From positions 1,736,001 to 1,800,000 of the forward strand of contig NZ_AP021881.1 in the NCBI RefSeq assembly GCF_009937995.1: 64,000 nt of DNA. Direction: 5' to 3'. This document shows, piece by piece, positions 1 to 7,241 of the stretch (its first letter is position 1; each line of letters opens with the position of its first letter). Both the position numbers and the translations under genes were made by a program. Source of the DNA: Sulfuriferula nivalis. GTDB taxonomy: Bacteria; Pseudomonadota; Gammaproteobacteria; Burkholderiales; Sulfuriferulaceae. The notes beneath the pieces are model-generated. The model was not told the DNA's origin. It worked only from the letters and a program-made list of their open reading frames with translations, and did not search any database.

Positions 1-2
1 CC

Positions 3-431
3 TGGGTGGCTGAATGTGTTAGTCAGCAAAGGCCATTTTTAGACATTAGCCAGCTCGCGACTCAAATGCAGCATTGTGTATTGACAGCTAACCCGACTGC
101 GCAAATGGCGCTCATATGCGCTCACCCAGAACTGGCGGGCAAACTGGCTATCAGCGGCAATTTGACTGCCGCTTCGCTATCCGAACAATCGGCGGCAGGA
201 CTGAACAATTGCAGCGCAGCAGAGTTTGCAGCCTTATCCCAATTAAATGCAGACTATCAGCAAAAATTCGGTTTCCCCTTCATCATCGCAGTACGCGGGC
301 TGAAACGCGCCGACATTATCGCAGCAATGACTCAACGGCTTACCCATACACCAGAGCAGGAAATAAATACTGCGCTATATGAAATCGGACGTATTGCTCA
401 ATTTCGACTCAACGATCTTTTAACTTCCTGA
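3..431 (+). CDS. uraD: OHCU decarboxylase (UraD), 5'-truncated by window edge
   Basis: 2-Oxo-4-hydroxy-4-carboxy-5-ureidoimidazoline decarboxylase makes S-allantoin in the last step of uric acid oxidation. The reading frame is open from base 3 (codon TGG before the GTG at 6), and family members are about 165-170 residues, so roughly 25 N-terminal residues lie outside the window and the GTG is not the start. Visible family features are the HPEL motif carrying the catalytic His, the following SEQSAAGL segment with the catalytic Glu, the FGFPFIIAVRG block and the C-terminal EIGRIAQFRLNDL helix. It lies 9 bases before allantoicase in a uraD-alc-allA unit. Confidence 0.93.
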   Translation, partial: WVAECVSQQRPFLDISQLATQMQHCVLTANPTAQMALICAHPELAGKLAISGNLTAASLSEQSAAGLNNCSAAEFAALSQLNADYQQKFGFPFIIAVRGLKRADIIAAMTQRLTHTPEQEINTALYEIGRIAQFRLNDLLTS

Positions 432-440
432 TAGCCATCC

Positions 441-1466
441 ATGGATACTCAATCAACCTCATCACCCGAATTTACCACTCGCTGGGTCAACCTTGCAGAT
501 CCGCGCATCGGTGCACTCGTACTCTCTGCTACCGACGAATTTTTCGCTTCCAGAGAACGCATGCTTAATCCGGAACCTGCTGTATTTATTCCCGGCAAAT
601 ACGATACCAACGGCAAATGGATGGATGGTTGGGAAACGCGGCGTAAACGTGTGCCTGGCAACGACCATTGCATCATTAAATTAGGTTTGCCGGGCATCAT
701 CAAAGGCATCGATATCGACACCAGTCACTTTACTGGCAATTACCCACCCGCTGCCTCGATAGAAGCCGCCAGTTGCGATGGCGAGCCGAATGCCTCAACA
801 CGCTGGGTGCGATTAACAGCACCAGTACCTTTACGTGGGAATGCTCACCATTACCTTGACATAGCAGACCCTCACATCTGGAGTCATTTACGCCTGAATA
901 TCTATCCTGATGGCGGTATCGCCCGCCTGCGCGTGTATGGACAAGTTGCATGTGACTGGGCGCTTCGTCCGCAGGATGAACTGTATGATTTAATTGCGAT
1001 GGAAAATGGCGGTCTGGCAATCGCCTGTAACGATGCGCACTTTGGTAAACCCGCCAATCTATTGACACCCGGACGCGGTAAAGACATGGGCGACGGCTGG
1101 GAAACACGCCGCCGCCGCGAACCTGGTAACGACTGGGCTATTATTGCATTAGGCCATCCTGGAATTATCAAGAAAATAGAAGTAGATACAGCACACTTCA
1201 AAGGTAATTTCCCGGATAAATGTTCTATTCAGGCTGCTTACATACAGGGTGGAACTGAGCAGTCCATCGTCGCGCAAAGCATGTTCTGGCCGACGTTACT
1301 GCCAGAGCAGTCGCTGAATATGGATACCATACACACCTTTACTGACGAGATACAGGCGCTACCTGCCATCACCCACATTCGTTTCAATATTATTCCCGAT
1401 GGCGGTGTCAGTCGATTGCGGTTATGGGGCAAAGTTAATCTAGGAGCTACACATGACAGCATGTGA
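441..1466 (+). CDS. alc: Allantoicase
   Basis: Hydrolyses allantoate to ureidoglycolate and urea. The 341-residue protein shows the two tandem allantoicase domains. The motif [12 protein letters not shown], followed by LG.PGIIK.I..DT.HF.GN.P, occurs near residues 53-95 and again near 220-262. Each half ends in an R.N..PDGG..RLR.(Y/W)G motif. The length matches bacterial allantoicases. The ATG at 441 has no strong ribosome site, but it is 9 bases after uraD and coupling is likely. The 3' end overlaps allA by 14 bases. Confidence 0.95.
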   Translation: MDTQSTSSPEFTTRWVNLADPRIGALVLSATDEFFASRERMLNPEPAVFIPGKYDTNGKWMDGWETRRKRVPGNDHCIIKLGLPGIIKGIDIDTSHFTGNYPPAASIEAASCDGEPNASTRWVRLTAPVPLRGNAHHYLDIADPHIWSHLRLNIYPDGGIARLRVYGQVACDWALRPQDELYDLIAMENGGLAIACNDAHFGKPANLLTPGRGKDMGDGWETRRRREPGNDWAIIALGHPGIIKKIEVDTAHFKGNFPDKCSIQAAYIQGGTEQSIVAQSMFWPTLLPEQSLNMDTIHTFTDEIQALPAITHIRFNIIPDGGVSRLRLWGKVNLGATHDSM

Positions 1467-1962
1467 GAACCTTGCCATCATCCCACTTACCGCCGAGGCA
1501 TTCGCACCATTTGGTGACGTGATAGAAGCGCGTAGTGCGAATACATTTCTCATCAACGATGGTCAGGCGCAGCGCTTCCATGACTTAGCCAAGGTGGATA
1601 TCAGCACTGACGGCGGCCGCCCTCTAATTAGTCTGGTACGCAGCGCACCTACCCAGTTTCCGCTGACTTTGAAGCTGGTAGAACGCCATCCACTCGGCAG
1701 CCAGGCATTCATACCGCTGGGAAATTATAAATTCCTTATCGTAGTCGCCTTAACCAATGATCAGGATTTGCCCGACACATTGCACGCTTTCCTGAGTAAT
1801 GGCCAACAAGGTATCAACTATCACCCTGGCATATGGCATCATCCATTGATCGTTTTCGACCAAACCACCGACTTCCTGGTTATAGACCGAGGTGGCGCAG
1901 GTAAAAATTGTGATGTGGTAACGCTTGATGGAGATTTATTGATTCCTGAACCGCAACATTGA
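1453..1962 (+). CDS. allA: Ureidoglycolate lyase (AllA)
   Basis: Splits ureidoglycolate into glyoxylate and urea, which completes the allantoicase branch of allantoin use. The 169 residues show the AllA family pattern: N-terminal [15 protein letters not shown], the [13 protein letters not shown] stretch, the [10 protein letters not shown] metal/substrate segment and a C-terminal DRGG.GKNCDVV tail. A good ribosome site (TAGGAG) precedes the ATG, which lies inside the end of alc, so translation is probably coupled. A decayed copy of the last 24 or so codons of another allA lies at 3504-3611. Confidence 0.94.
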   Translation: MTACENLAIIPLTAEAFAPFGDVIEARSANTFLINDGQAQRFHDLAKVDISTDGGRPLISLVRSAPTQFPLTLKLVERHPLGSQAFIPLGNYKFLIVVALTNDQDLPDTLHAFLSNGQQGINYHPGIWHHPLIVFDQTTDFLVIDRGGAGKNCDVVTLDGDLLIPEPQH

Positions 1963-2147
1963 CAAGTATTACAATTAGTATTTTGATATAAGCTAATTGT
2001 GCAGTTGGGGGCGATAAGCGGTTGATATGTGTTGATGCAAGACCTAGTACCAGTTTTTGGTTGTACACAAAAGTCAGACTTCGGGTATGAAAGTCATGAA
2101 GCCAGCGTTCGAACAATACTTAACCGACTATTCAGCACGCCCAATAT

Positions 2148-3122
2148 TCAGTTTTTAAACACCACTTTTTCAAGTTCTTTAAGCATAGTCAGCTTTCTAT
2201 TCCAATAGGGTTGCTCTAACCATTTGTGACCGATTAGATCAGCATTTTTTACAGTAATTGCCATTACCCATATAACCGAAATCATTTCAAAATAAGGCAC
2301 TGCAGAAACTTCCAATGGAGTTAGTTGGCGAATTTGTTGATAGCCGTCTATGAATGCCTTAGCAAGATCATCTTTCATTTTTAAGGCATGAACTGAAGAA
2401 ATTAACTTACCAATTTCAAAAGCTCTGTAACCATAGCCACATTGATCGAAATCGAACAATGTTATTTGTTTTTTATCATTCATATGGAAATTTGTCGGAT
2501 TAACATCTCCTGTACAGATGCCATATAAACCTGGTTCTTTTGGAATTGACGGCAGAGCCAGATGGAGTTGCTTTTGCAACGTTTTAAGGTAGCTCCGCAT
2601 GGCCGGATCAAGAAACGGATCAACAGTGATAATTGATTCATCAAGCAGGTGTGACATATCCAGAAGCGTTCGAGTGTAAGGTGTAGAAAACGTATCAGTT
2701 AATTGATGAATAATCGCTACCGAACTTCCCAGCAAGCCACTTTCCTCAACTGTAATTTCATGCCCCGGTGCATGGCCATCAGCATAGAGAAACAAAGCTG
2801 CAGCTCTTTGACCTTCGGCAGTATCAATGAGGAAGCTCAAACTGCCATTCTTGGTATGAATTGGAAATGATACATTGGCAGACTGGTTGCCAAGAAATCT
2901 CAGCAAGTCCAGCTCGAATCCTATCTCTTCTGCCGTACGCCAGGTCTTCCTGTATATACGAAGAATAAATTTGTTCTGCTTCGTTACAACCAAAAAATTA
3001 TCATGTAATCCGCGAGCATAATATGTGCAAATTTCAGGGGTGGGCAAATCGTAATGTAATGCGATCAGATGGGAAGCTGATTGGGATGAGAGCTGAGAAT
3101 AAGTGAATATATTTTCTTCCAT
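2148..3122 (-). CDS. Aminoglycoside phosphotransferase-fold kinase of unknown substrate
   Basis: A 324-residue protein of the APH/choline kinase fold. The N-lobe has FILRIYRK with the presumed ATP-binding Lys. The Brenner-type loop reads GICTGDVNPTNFH, followed by the DFD metal motif in ITLFDFDQCGYGYRAFEIG. The usual HGD is TGD here, but the catalytic Asp, the Asn and the DFD are intact, so activity is plausible. The pattern is closest to homoserine kinase II/phosphotransferase proteins, and the substrate cannot be read from sequence. It points against the allA genes and lies between intact allA and an allA relic, which suggests insertion at this spot. Confidence 0.8.
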   Translation of the reverse strand: MEENIFTYSQLSSQSASHLIALHYDLPTPEICTYYARGLHDNFLVVTKQNKFILRIYRKTWRTAEEIGFELDLLRFLGNQSANVSFPIHTKNGSLSFLIDTAEGQRAAALFLYADGHAPGHEITVEESGLLGSSVAIIHQLTDTFSTPYTRTLLDMSHLLDESIITVDPFLDPAMRSYLKTLQKQLHLALPSIPKEPGLYGICTGDVNPTNFHMNDKKQITLFDFDQCGYGYRAFEIGKLISSVHALKMKDDLAKAFIDGYQQIRQLTPLEVSAVPYFEMISVIWVMAITVKNADLIGHKWLEQPYWNRKLTMLKELEKVVFKN

Positions 3123-3500
3123 TTTTTACTTGTCCGATATGACTTGCTGCTTTTAATTAGTTATTGCTGGTCACGACCGTCGGCTTTCTTAATGTTATTC
3201 CACACCTCGATCAGCCGCCTATAGCACAACACAATCATAACTCACATCCATTTCCCGTCACTTGGTAATTGCATGGGTAAGTATCCGCCAATAAGGAATG
3301 AGCCAATCAAAAAAACTGAGCACTGAGATGAAAATGTTAGCAAAGAAAGAGTTCAGAAGCCTAAAACGGTAAATCAGCGAACGAAAGACGAGCGAATGGA
3401 GTCAGGCAAGATTACGCAAAGGGAGTACGAAGTACTGAAATCATGCATTTTTCATGGGGTCCCCCCACCTGCAAACGTTAGCGTAATACATATAAAGCGA
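3123..3500. other. Intergenic stretch without a recognisable gene
   Basis: No open frame of useful length, RNA gene or convincing promoter is visible. All frames are broken by stops. It adjoins the allA relic and is probably decayed DNA of the same rearranged segment. Confidence 0.5.
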
Positions 3501-3503
3501 TAG

Positions 3504-3611
3504 ACTGTGAAAGATTTGGCACCGGCTTTCTTTATTTACGATGGTGTGGGTAAAAACTGTGATGTGGTTGAATTAAATGGGCAACTAACAATTCTCGCAC
3601 CGCAGAATTAA
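3504..3611 (+). pseudogene. Relic of the 3' end of a second ureidoglycolate lyase gene
   Basis: Frame 3504-3611 ends in TAA. Its last residues read DGVGKNCDVVELNGQLTILA plus PQN. The tail of the intact AllA ends with [20 protein letters not shown]. Aligning the last 24 residues gives about 14 identities, including the uninterrupted GKNCDVV block, and both end at the same point. Upstream of this the frame meets a stop at 3501 and has no start codon or ribosome site. It is therefore the decayed end of an allA homologue, not a gene. It lies about 1.6 kb beyond the intact allA, on the same strand, with the phosphotransferase gene between them. Confidence 0.8.
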
Positions 3612-3636
3612 TGCATTGCCAGTATTCACCCAGTTT

Positions 3637-4275
3637 TTACATAAGCTGGTCATACCAGCCCTGTAATTTTGCTCTATGCATAGGTGCGATAGGTGAAGCT
3701 AATGCTTTTTTTATAATTTCTGGTGATTTGCTGTTGCTGTGCCATTGCTCAAAGACTTCCTTAACCGTTGCATAATCCATCTTGGTTTTTTCAACGGTTA
3801 TGCTATCACCTACCGCAACGCTACCTTCTTTAATGACCCGTGCATAAGCCCCTGGACGTACGGCATTTGCAAATTTTTTCATAAAACCACTGTCATCCAT
3901 ACGCACAGCAAGCTTAAAACAGGGCGTACGTGGTGCAGTAATTTCCAGAACTACACCATTTACTTCCAGACGATCACCTATCACCCATGCAATATCGTCA
4001 GACCCTGCTAGCGTAAGGTTTTCTCCGAATGTTCCGTAAGGTATATCCCTGCCTAGTTCATTAGACCACCAGTCATAATCTTCTTTGTGATACAGGTACA
4101 CTGCCTGGTCAAGGCCACCATGTACACTACTATCTATGATGGAATCTCCAGCCAGTCCCATAGGTGTAATTGCCACCTGACCATCAACTGGCATTTTAAA
4201 TAACCCAGTTAACACATCTTCACCATTAAACCGAATAGTTACAGGTTGAGCCACATTAATAGACACTATTTGCAT
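3637..4275 (-). CDS. MOSC-domain protein, YiiM-like
   Basis: A 212-residue MOSC-domain protein of the YiiM type, a family of molybdenum-cofactor-dependent reductases linked to detoxification of N-hydroxylated bases. The MOSC core is visible: GDSIIDSSVHGGLDQAVYLY, YGTFGENLT, IGDRLEVN and a conserved Cys in APRTPCFKL. A C-terminal extension (VKEVFEQW onward) matches the helical tail typical of YiiM. The start at 4275 is chosen because GAGAGG lies 7 bases upstream; the ATGs further upstream lie on or beside that ribosome site. Physiological substrate unknown. Confidence 0.88.
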   Translation of the reverse strand: MQIVSINVAQPVTIRFNGEDVLTGLFKMPVDGQVAITPMGLAGDSIIDSSVHGGLDQAVYLYHKEDYDWWSNELGRDIPYGTFGENLTLAGSDDIAWVIGDRLEVNGVVLEITAPRTPCFKLAVRMDDSGFMKKFANAVRPGAYARVIKEGSVAVGDSITVEKTKMDYATVKEVFEQWHSNSKSPEIIKKALASPIAPMHRAKLQGWYDQLM

Positions 4276-4434
4276 ACACATACCTCTCAATGTTTGTAAT
4301 GAATTCAGTATTTTGCAAGCACGAGTTATGCCATATCAAAAAATAACCCAAGCCTCGCGAGCTGGCAGCGTCAGTGCAGCGGCAATTAAGCGAAACCTGA
4401 TGTCCGAGAATTCAGTATGGCAGGGGGTGGATAT

Positions 4435-4467
4435 GCGCTGCTATAGTCAGTTGAACGATAGCAGCGC
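4435..4467. repeat. Perfect 10-bp inverted repeat
   Basis: Arms GCGCTGCTAT (4435-4444) and ATAGCAGCGC (4458-4467) are exact reverse complements around a 13-base loop. It lies between the 3' end of the small Cys-rich gene and the 5' end of the MOSC gene, both on the minus strand. There is no T-run on either side, so it may be an RNA processing or stability hairpin or an operator rather than a classical terminator. Confidence 0.6.
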
Positions 4468-4517
4468 AACGAGGAATTTTAAATGGAATCGACCTTACTT
4501 ATTGGATGGTGCAAATA

Positions 4518-4721
4518 CTAACGCATCCACTGTGCAACCAGTTTGCGACACTCTTTGCTCCATTCACAGACTTCGGTACATGTATATCGTTTCGCAGTTC
4601 GAAAACACGGATCATCCGCCCGCATTATCTGTATAGACCTGATTTGCTGTATTTCAGCATGACAATCGCCAACCCAATTCGGGTGCGATGGTGATGATTT
4701 AACTTCAGTTACTAAATTCAT
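4518..4721 (-). CDS. Small Cys-rich protein of unknown function (67 aa)
   Basis: This 67-residue frame begins at ATG 4721 with an excellent ribosome site (AAGGAG) a few bases upstream, which supports a real gene. Five cysteines are at residues 20, 39, 48, 52 and 58. The last four form CFRTAKRYTCTEVC followed by EWSKEC and a basic/aromatic RKLVAQW tail. Such spacing could bind a metal or cluster. No signal peptide or membrane segment is seen, so it is probably cytoplasmic. A promoter-like pair with an 18-base spacer is upstream at 4775-4804. I do not recognise the family by name. Longer in-frame starts upstream lack ribosome sites. Confidence 0.72.
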   Translation of the reverse strand: MNLVTEVKSSPSHPNWVGDCHAEIQQIRSIQIMRADDPCFRTAKRYTCTEVCEWSKECRKLVAQWMR

Positions 4722-4756
4722 ACTCCATCTCCTTACGAATATATCATCATAATTCA

Positions 4757-4770
4757 GCCACCAAGGTGGC
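4757..4770. repeat. Inverted repeat GCCACC-AA-GGTGGC in leader of the Cys-rich gene
   Basis: A 6-2-6 perfect inverted repeat between the proposed -10 box (4775-4780) and the start codon at 4721, so near the very start of the transcript. It could be an operator or a small 5' hairpin. Confidence 0.45.
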
Positions 4771-4774
4771 AAAG

Positions 4775-4804
4775 AATATAACGGTGTAGCGTCGTCACAA
4801 TCAA
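4775..4804 (-). promoter_or_regulatory. Putative sigma-70 promoter for the small Cys-rich gene
   Basis: On the minus strand TTGATT (4804-4799) and TATATT (4780-4775) are separated by 18 bases: 4 of 6 and 5 of 6 matches to the consensus boxes. It is oriented to the 67-residue gene and leaves a leader of about 45 bases. Confidence 0.4.
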
Positions 4805-5241
4805 CCAGAGAGACTAATGACAGACTAAAACGACACTTTGGTAATTTAATTTAATATGTTTATCTGCCAATGATTAACAATCACGCTTAGCAATTCAGCA
4901 TAACGTTAAACGCTCAACTTCTAGATGGCAGGTCTCAAACTATAGATAATTATTTGTAAAAAAACAACCAACCAATTATTAAGATTTCATTGCACTAAGT
5001 ATATAAATTAAAATTGAAAAACAATCACTGACTCAACTCTAAAATAGCCAACATGCCATAAAAATTATGATAAGCAATGGTTAATAATCGACATAATCAG
5101 ATGCTATAAATTGAGTCGAATATAGCTAAAAATCAACATCGAGTTGATATATCACCAACCTCCCGAATTATGGCAAATTACTGTATAGTTAGGCTGTATT
5201 AAAATCCGCCGTATAGACTTAATTCTTAAGCTCAACGACCT
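4805..5241. other. AT-rich intergenic region upstream of the CDF transporter
   Basis: No gene is visible. The stretch is markedly AT-rich. The only clear structure is the inverted repeat ATCAAC-N5-GTTGAT at 5132-5148, about 95 bases before the transporter start, which is a plausible operator. I found no convincing promoter boxes. Confidence 0.4.
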
Positions 5242-6186
5242 ATGAAACACACTGAATTTTCCGATGACCCCGATGCGCCCCAATACAGCCTGGAAGAGCG
5301 CACTGTAGCCGCATCCCGTACTACTTGGGTCAGCGTAGCTGTAAATCTGTGCCTGAGCATCACTCAAATTATTGTTGGTCTGATATCGAAATCTCAGGGA
5401 TTGGTAGCCGACGGTATCCATTCGCTTTCTGATCTCATAGCTGACTTTGTTGTGTTATTTGCCAGCCACCACAGCAAAAAAGATGCTGATGAGGACCACC
5501 CTTATGGACATCAACGCTTCGAGACTGCTGCCTCATTAGTATTAGGTGTGCTCTTACTGGCTGTTGGTATAGGCATGCTGTGGTCAGCTTTCCTCAAACT
5601 CCAGGATCCAGACACTGTACCTAAAGTACATATCGTCGCCTTGTGGGTAGCTGTGGGTGCACTCATCGCCAAGGAATCATTATTCCGCTATATGCTGGTA
5701 ATAGCCAAGCGAGTCCGATCAAGCATGTTGGTTGCAAATGCATGGCATGCACGTTCTGATGCGGCGTCATCTTTAGTCGTTGGCATTGGTATTATTGGCA
5801 ATCTGGCGGGCTATCCAATATTTGACCCCATTGCTGCACTGATAGTGGGCTTTATGGTCGCCAATATGGGATGGGGATTCGCCTGGGACGCATTGCATGA
5901 TCTGGTCGATCGCGCAGTAGATGAACAGGAAGTCGCAGCTATACGTGAAACGCTAGTAACAACCCCCGGTGTTAAAGGTGTACACGACCTCCGCACCCGC
6001 AAAATGGGCGACATGATCGTTGTCGATGCGCATATTGAAGTCGATGCTACAATCAACGTCGAAGCCGGTCACGACATCGCTGTCGCCGCCCGAGCCCGCG
6101 TAATGCAACATCATCGAGTATTAGATCTGATGGCACACGTAGATCCATGGCACCGCCCAGACCTTGATCACGTAAAGCGACACTAA
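5242..6186 (+). CDS. Cation diffusion facilitator family transporter
   Basis: A 314-residue CDF exporter of divalent metals (Zn/Fe/Cd/Co type) in the inner membrane, using proton exchange. Membrane helices are visible from about residue 27. Helix 2 carries the metal-site motif HSLSD, followed by the DHPYGHQRFE loop, and helix 5 carries HARSD. Together these give the family's His/Asp tetrahedral site. The C-terminal cytoplasmic domain (from about residue 215) holds the ferredoxin-like fold with VHDLRTRKMGD and ends in HVDP. The metal cannot be assigned confidently. No strong ribosome site precedes the ATG. Confidence 0.92.
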   Translation: MKHTEFSDDPDAPQYSLEERTVAASRTTWVSVAVNLCLSITQIIVGLISKSQGLVADGIHSLSDLIADFVVLFASHHSKKDADEDHPYGHQRFETAASLVLGVLLLAVGIGMLWSAFLKLQDPDTVPKVHIVALWVAVGALIAKESLFRYMLVIAKRVRSSMLVANAWHARSDAASSLVVGIGIIGNLAGYPIFDPIAALIVGFMVANMGWGFAWDALHDLVDRAVDEQEVAAIRETLVTTPGVKGVHDLRTRKMGDMIVVDAHIEVDATINVEAGHDIAVAARARVMQHHRVLDLMAHVDPWHRPDLDHVKRH

Positions 6187-6289
6187 ACTAAATACACTCA
6201 GTAACATTAGAATTGTTAGCGTGTGCAGATGTCGCTACCGAGCATACCTGTTGCTGCTTTACTAGGTTTAATCCTGCTTTATTTTTAGA

Positions 6290-6862
6290 TCAGTAACCCA
6301 TCATCCCTCTGCCAAAACCGCGGTGCATCTGACCTTGCTGCTCTTTAGTCAGTATGGCAGCCATTTTGTTTTCTGCATCAATATGAACCGCTAACGCCTG
6401 CTGTTGCATATCTGCTAATTGAACGTAGGCCTTACCGATTGCACTCAGGTCGCGCTTATTTGCTTTCATCAAACCATCTAGCTTATCCTGCGCATCCCAC
6501 ATCTGGCGCATGAGTGGATGCTGCTGCTTCATCATATCAACCTGAATTTTCTCCATTTGGGCTGTTTGTGCATCCGTCAGATCGAGCATGCTCATAGCCC
6601 CCATTCCGCCGCCCCAACCATTCATCATTCCCTGCCCCATACTATAACCGGAGCCCATTTTTCCTCCCATCATGCCTGCCCCAGCACCACCCATCATACC
6701 TGGACCATAACCTGGGCATGGCGCCCCGTCACCTGATACCTGACCTTGCATCATAGGCGGAGTAGATTTCGTGGGCTCTGCCGCGGAGGCAGGCACTGTA
6801 GTCCCCGCTAAATAAAAGGAAACGATGGAAGATGTTAATAAGAATTTCATGGATTTGTTCAT
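6290..6862 (-). CDS. Periplasmic Spy/CpxP-like heavy-metal-associated protein
   Basis: 190 residues with a Sec signal peptide (hydrophobic core SIVSFYLAGTTVPASA). The signal is followed by a Gly/Met-rich segment of repeated MMGG units (about residues 40-92) and then a helical LTDAQTAQMEKIQ domain ending LTKEQQGQMHRGF. This layout fits the LTXXQ/Spy family of periplasmic chaperones or metal-resistance proteins. The Met-rich stretch suggests copper binding. AAGGAG precedes the ATG. It is divergent to copA, which supports a role in copper stress. Confidence 0.8.
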   Translation of the reverse strand: MNKSMKFLLTSSIVSFYLAGTTVPASAAEPTKSTPPMMQGQVSGDGAPCPGYGPGMMGGAGAGMMGGKMGSGYSMGQGMMNGWGGGMGAMSMLDLTDAQTAQMEKIQVDMMKQQHPLMRQMWDAQDKLDGLMKANKRDLSAIGKAYVQLADMQQQALAVHIDAENKMAAILTKEQQGQMHRGFGRGMMGY

Positions 6863-7241
6863 TTGAGTCTCCTTTGCTCTTGCTGTTAAAAGAAATGAAA
6901 CTTATTGCGCGTCATTGAGAACGGTCGTACCTCACTAAGTGACGTATATCTGACACACGGCCTGATTGCACCATATCTGCAAAATCACATTTCATTGTAG
7001 GCCATTAAAACGTTACCAAGTAACTAAATGTCATACGTAGCAAGATATCTACATTGTCGCTTCTACTAATTAATATTCATGGTGAACTTATCGATCTGTT
7101 GCATACTCTCGAGATATGATTGCGAATCGGCTATCTCTATACCAGTAATGCTTATCTTTGAAGCGTATTCTGTTTTCTAAATGCCTGACTCATTTCAAAT
7201 ATTGGGGTCGACCAAAAACGCTATTTCCCGAAGGGTGCTCT
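6863..7241. other. Divergent intergenic region between Spy-like gene and copA
   Basis: This 379-base stretch must hold promoters for both directions. I see scattered TGTCAT-like half-sites (for example near 7029) but no complete CueR- or CopR-type operator and no convincing -35/-10 pair. An in-frame TTG at 7158 extends the copA frame but has no ribosome site. Confidence 0.4.

Noticed and set aside
1961-1999. TTGACA and an inverted repeat just after allA as a promoter or terminator
   Set aside because: No gene lies downstream on that strand, the -10 box is weak and there is no T-run after the stem.
1880-2116. Minus-strand frame of 78 codons after allA
   Set aside because: It overlaps the end of allA, has low-complexity composition and no ribosome site.
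3300-3480. Possible further gene remnants upstream of the allA relic
   Set aside because: Short open pieces in several frames show no recognisable protein family; I would not name them.
4313-4636. Plus-strand frame of 107 codons
   Set aside because: It lies over the small Cys-rich gene on the other strand, has no ribosome site and no recognisable pattern; the minus-strand gene is better supported.
7158-7241. N-terminal extension of CopA from a TTG
   Set aside because: No ribosome site, and it would place 28 residues before the twin-arginine signal; the ATG at 7242 gives a normal Tat signal.
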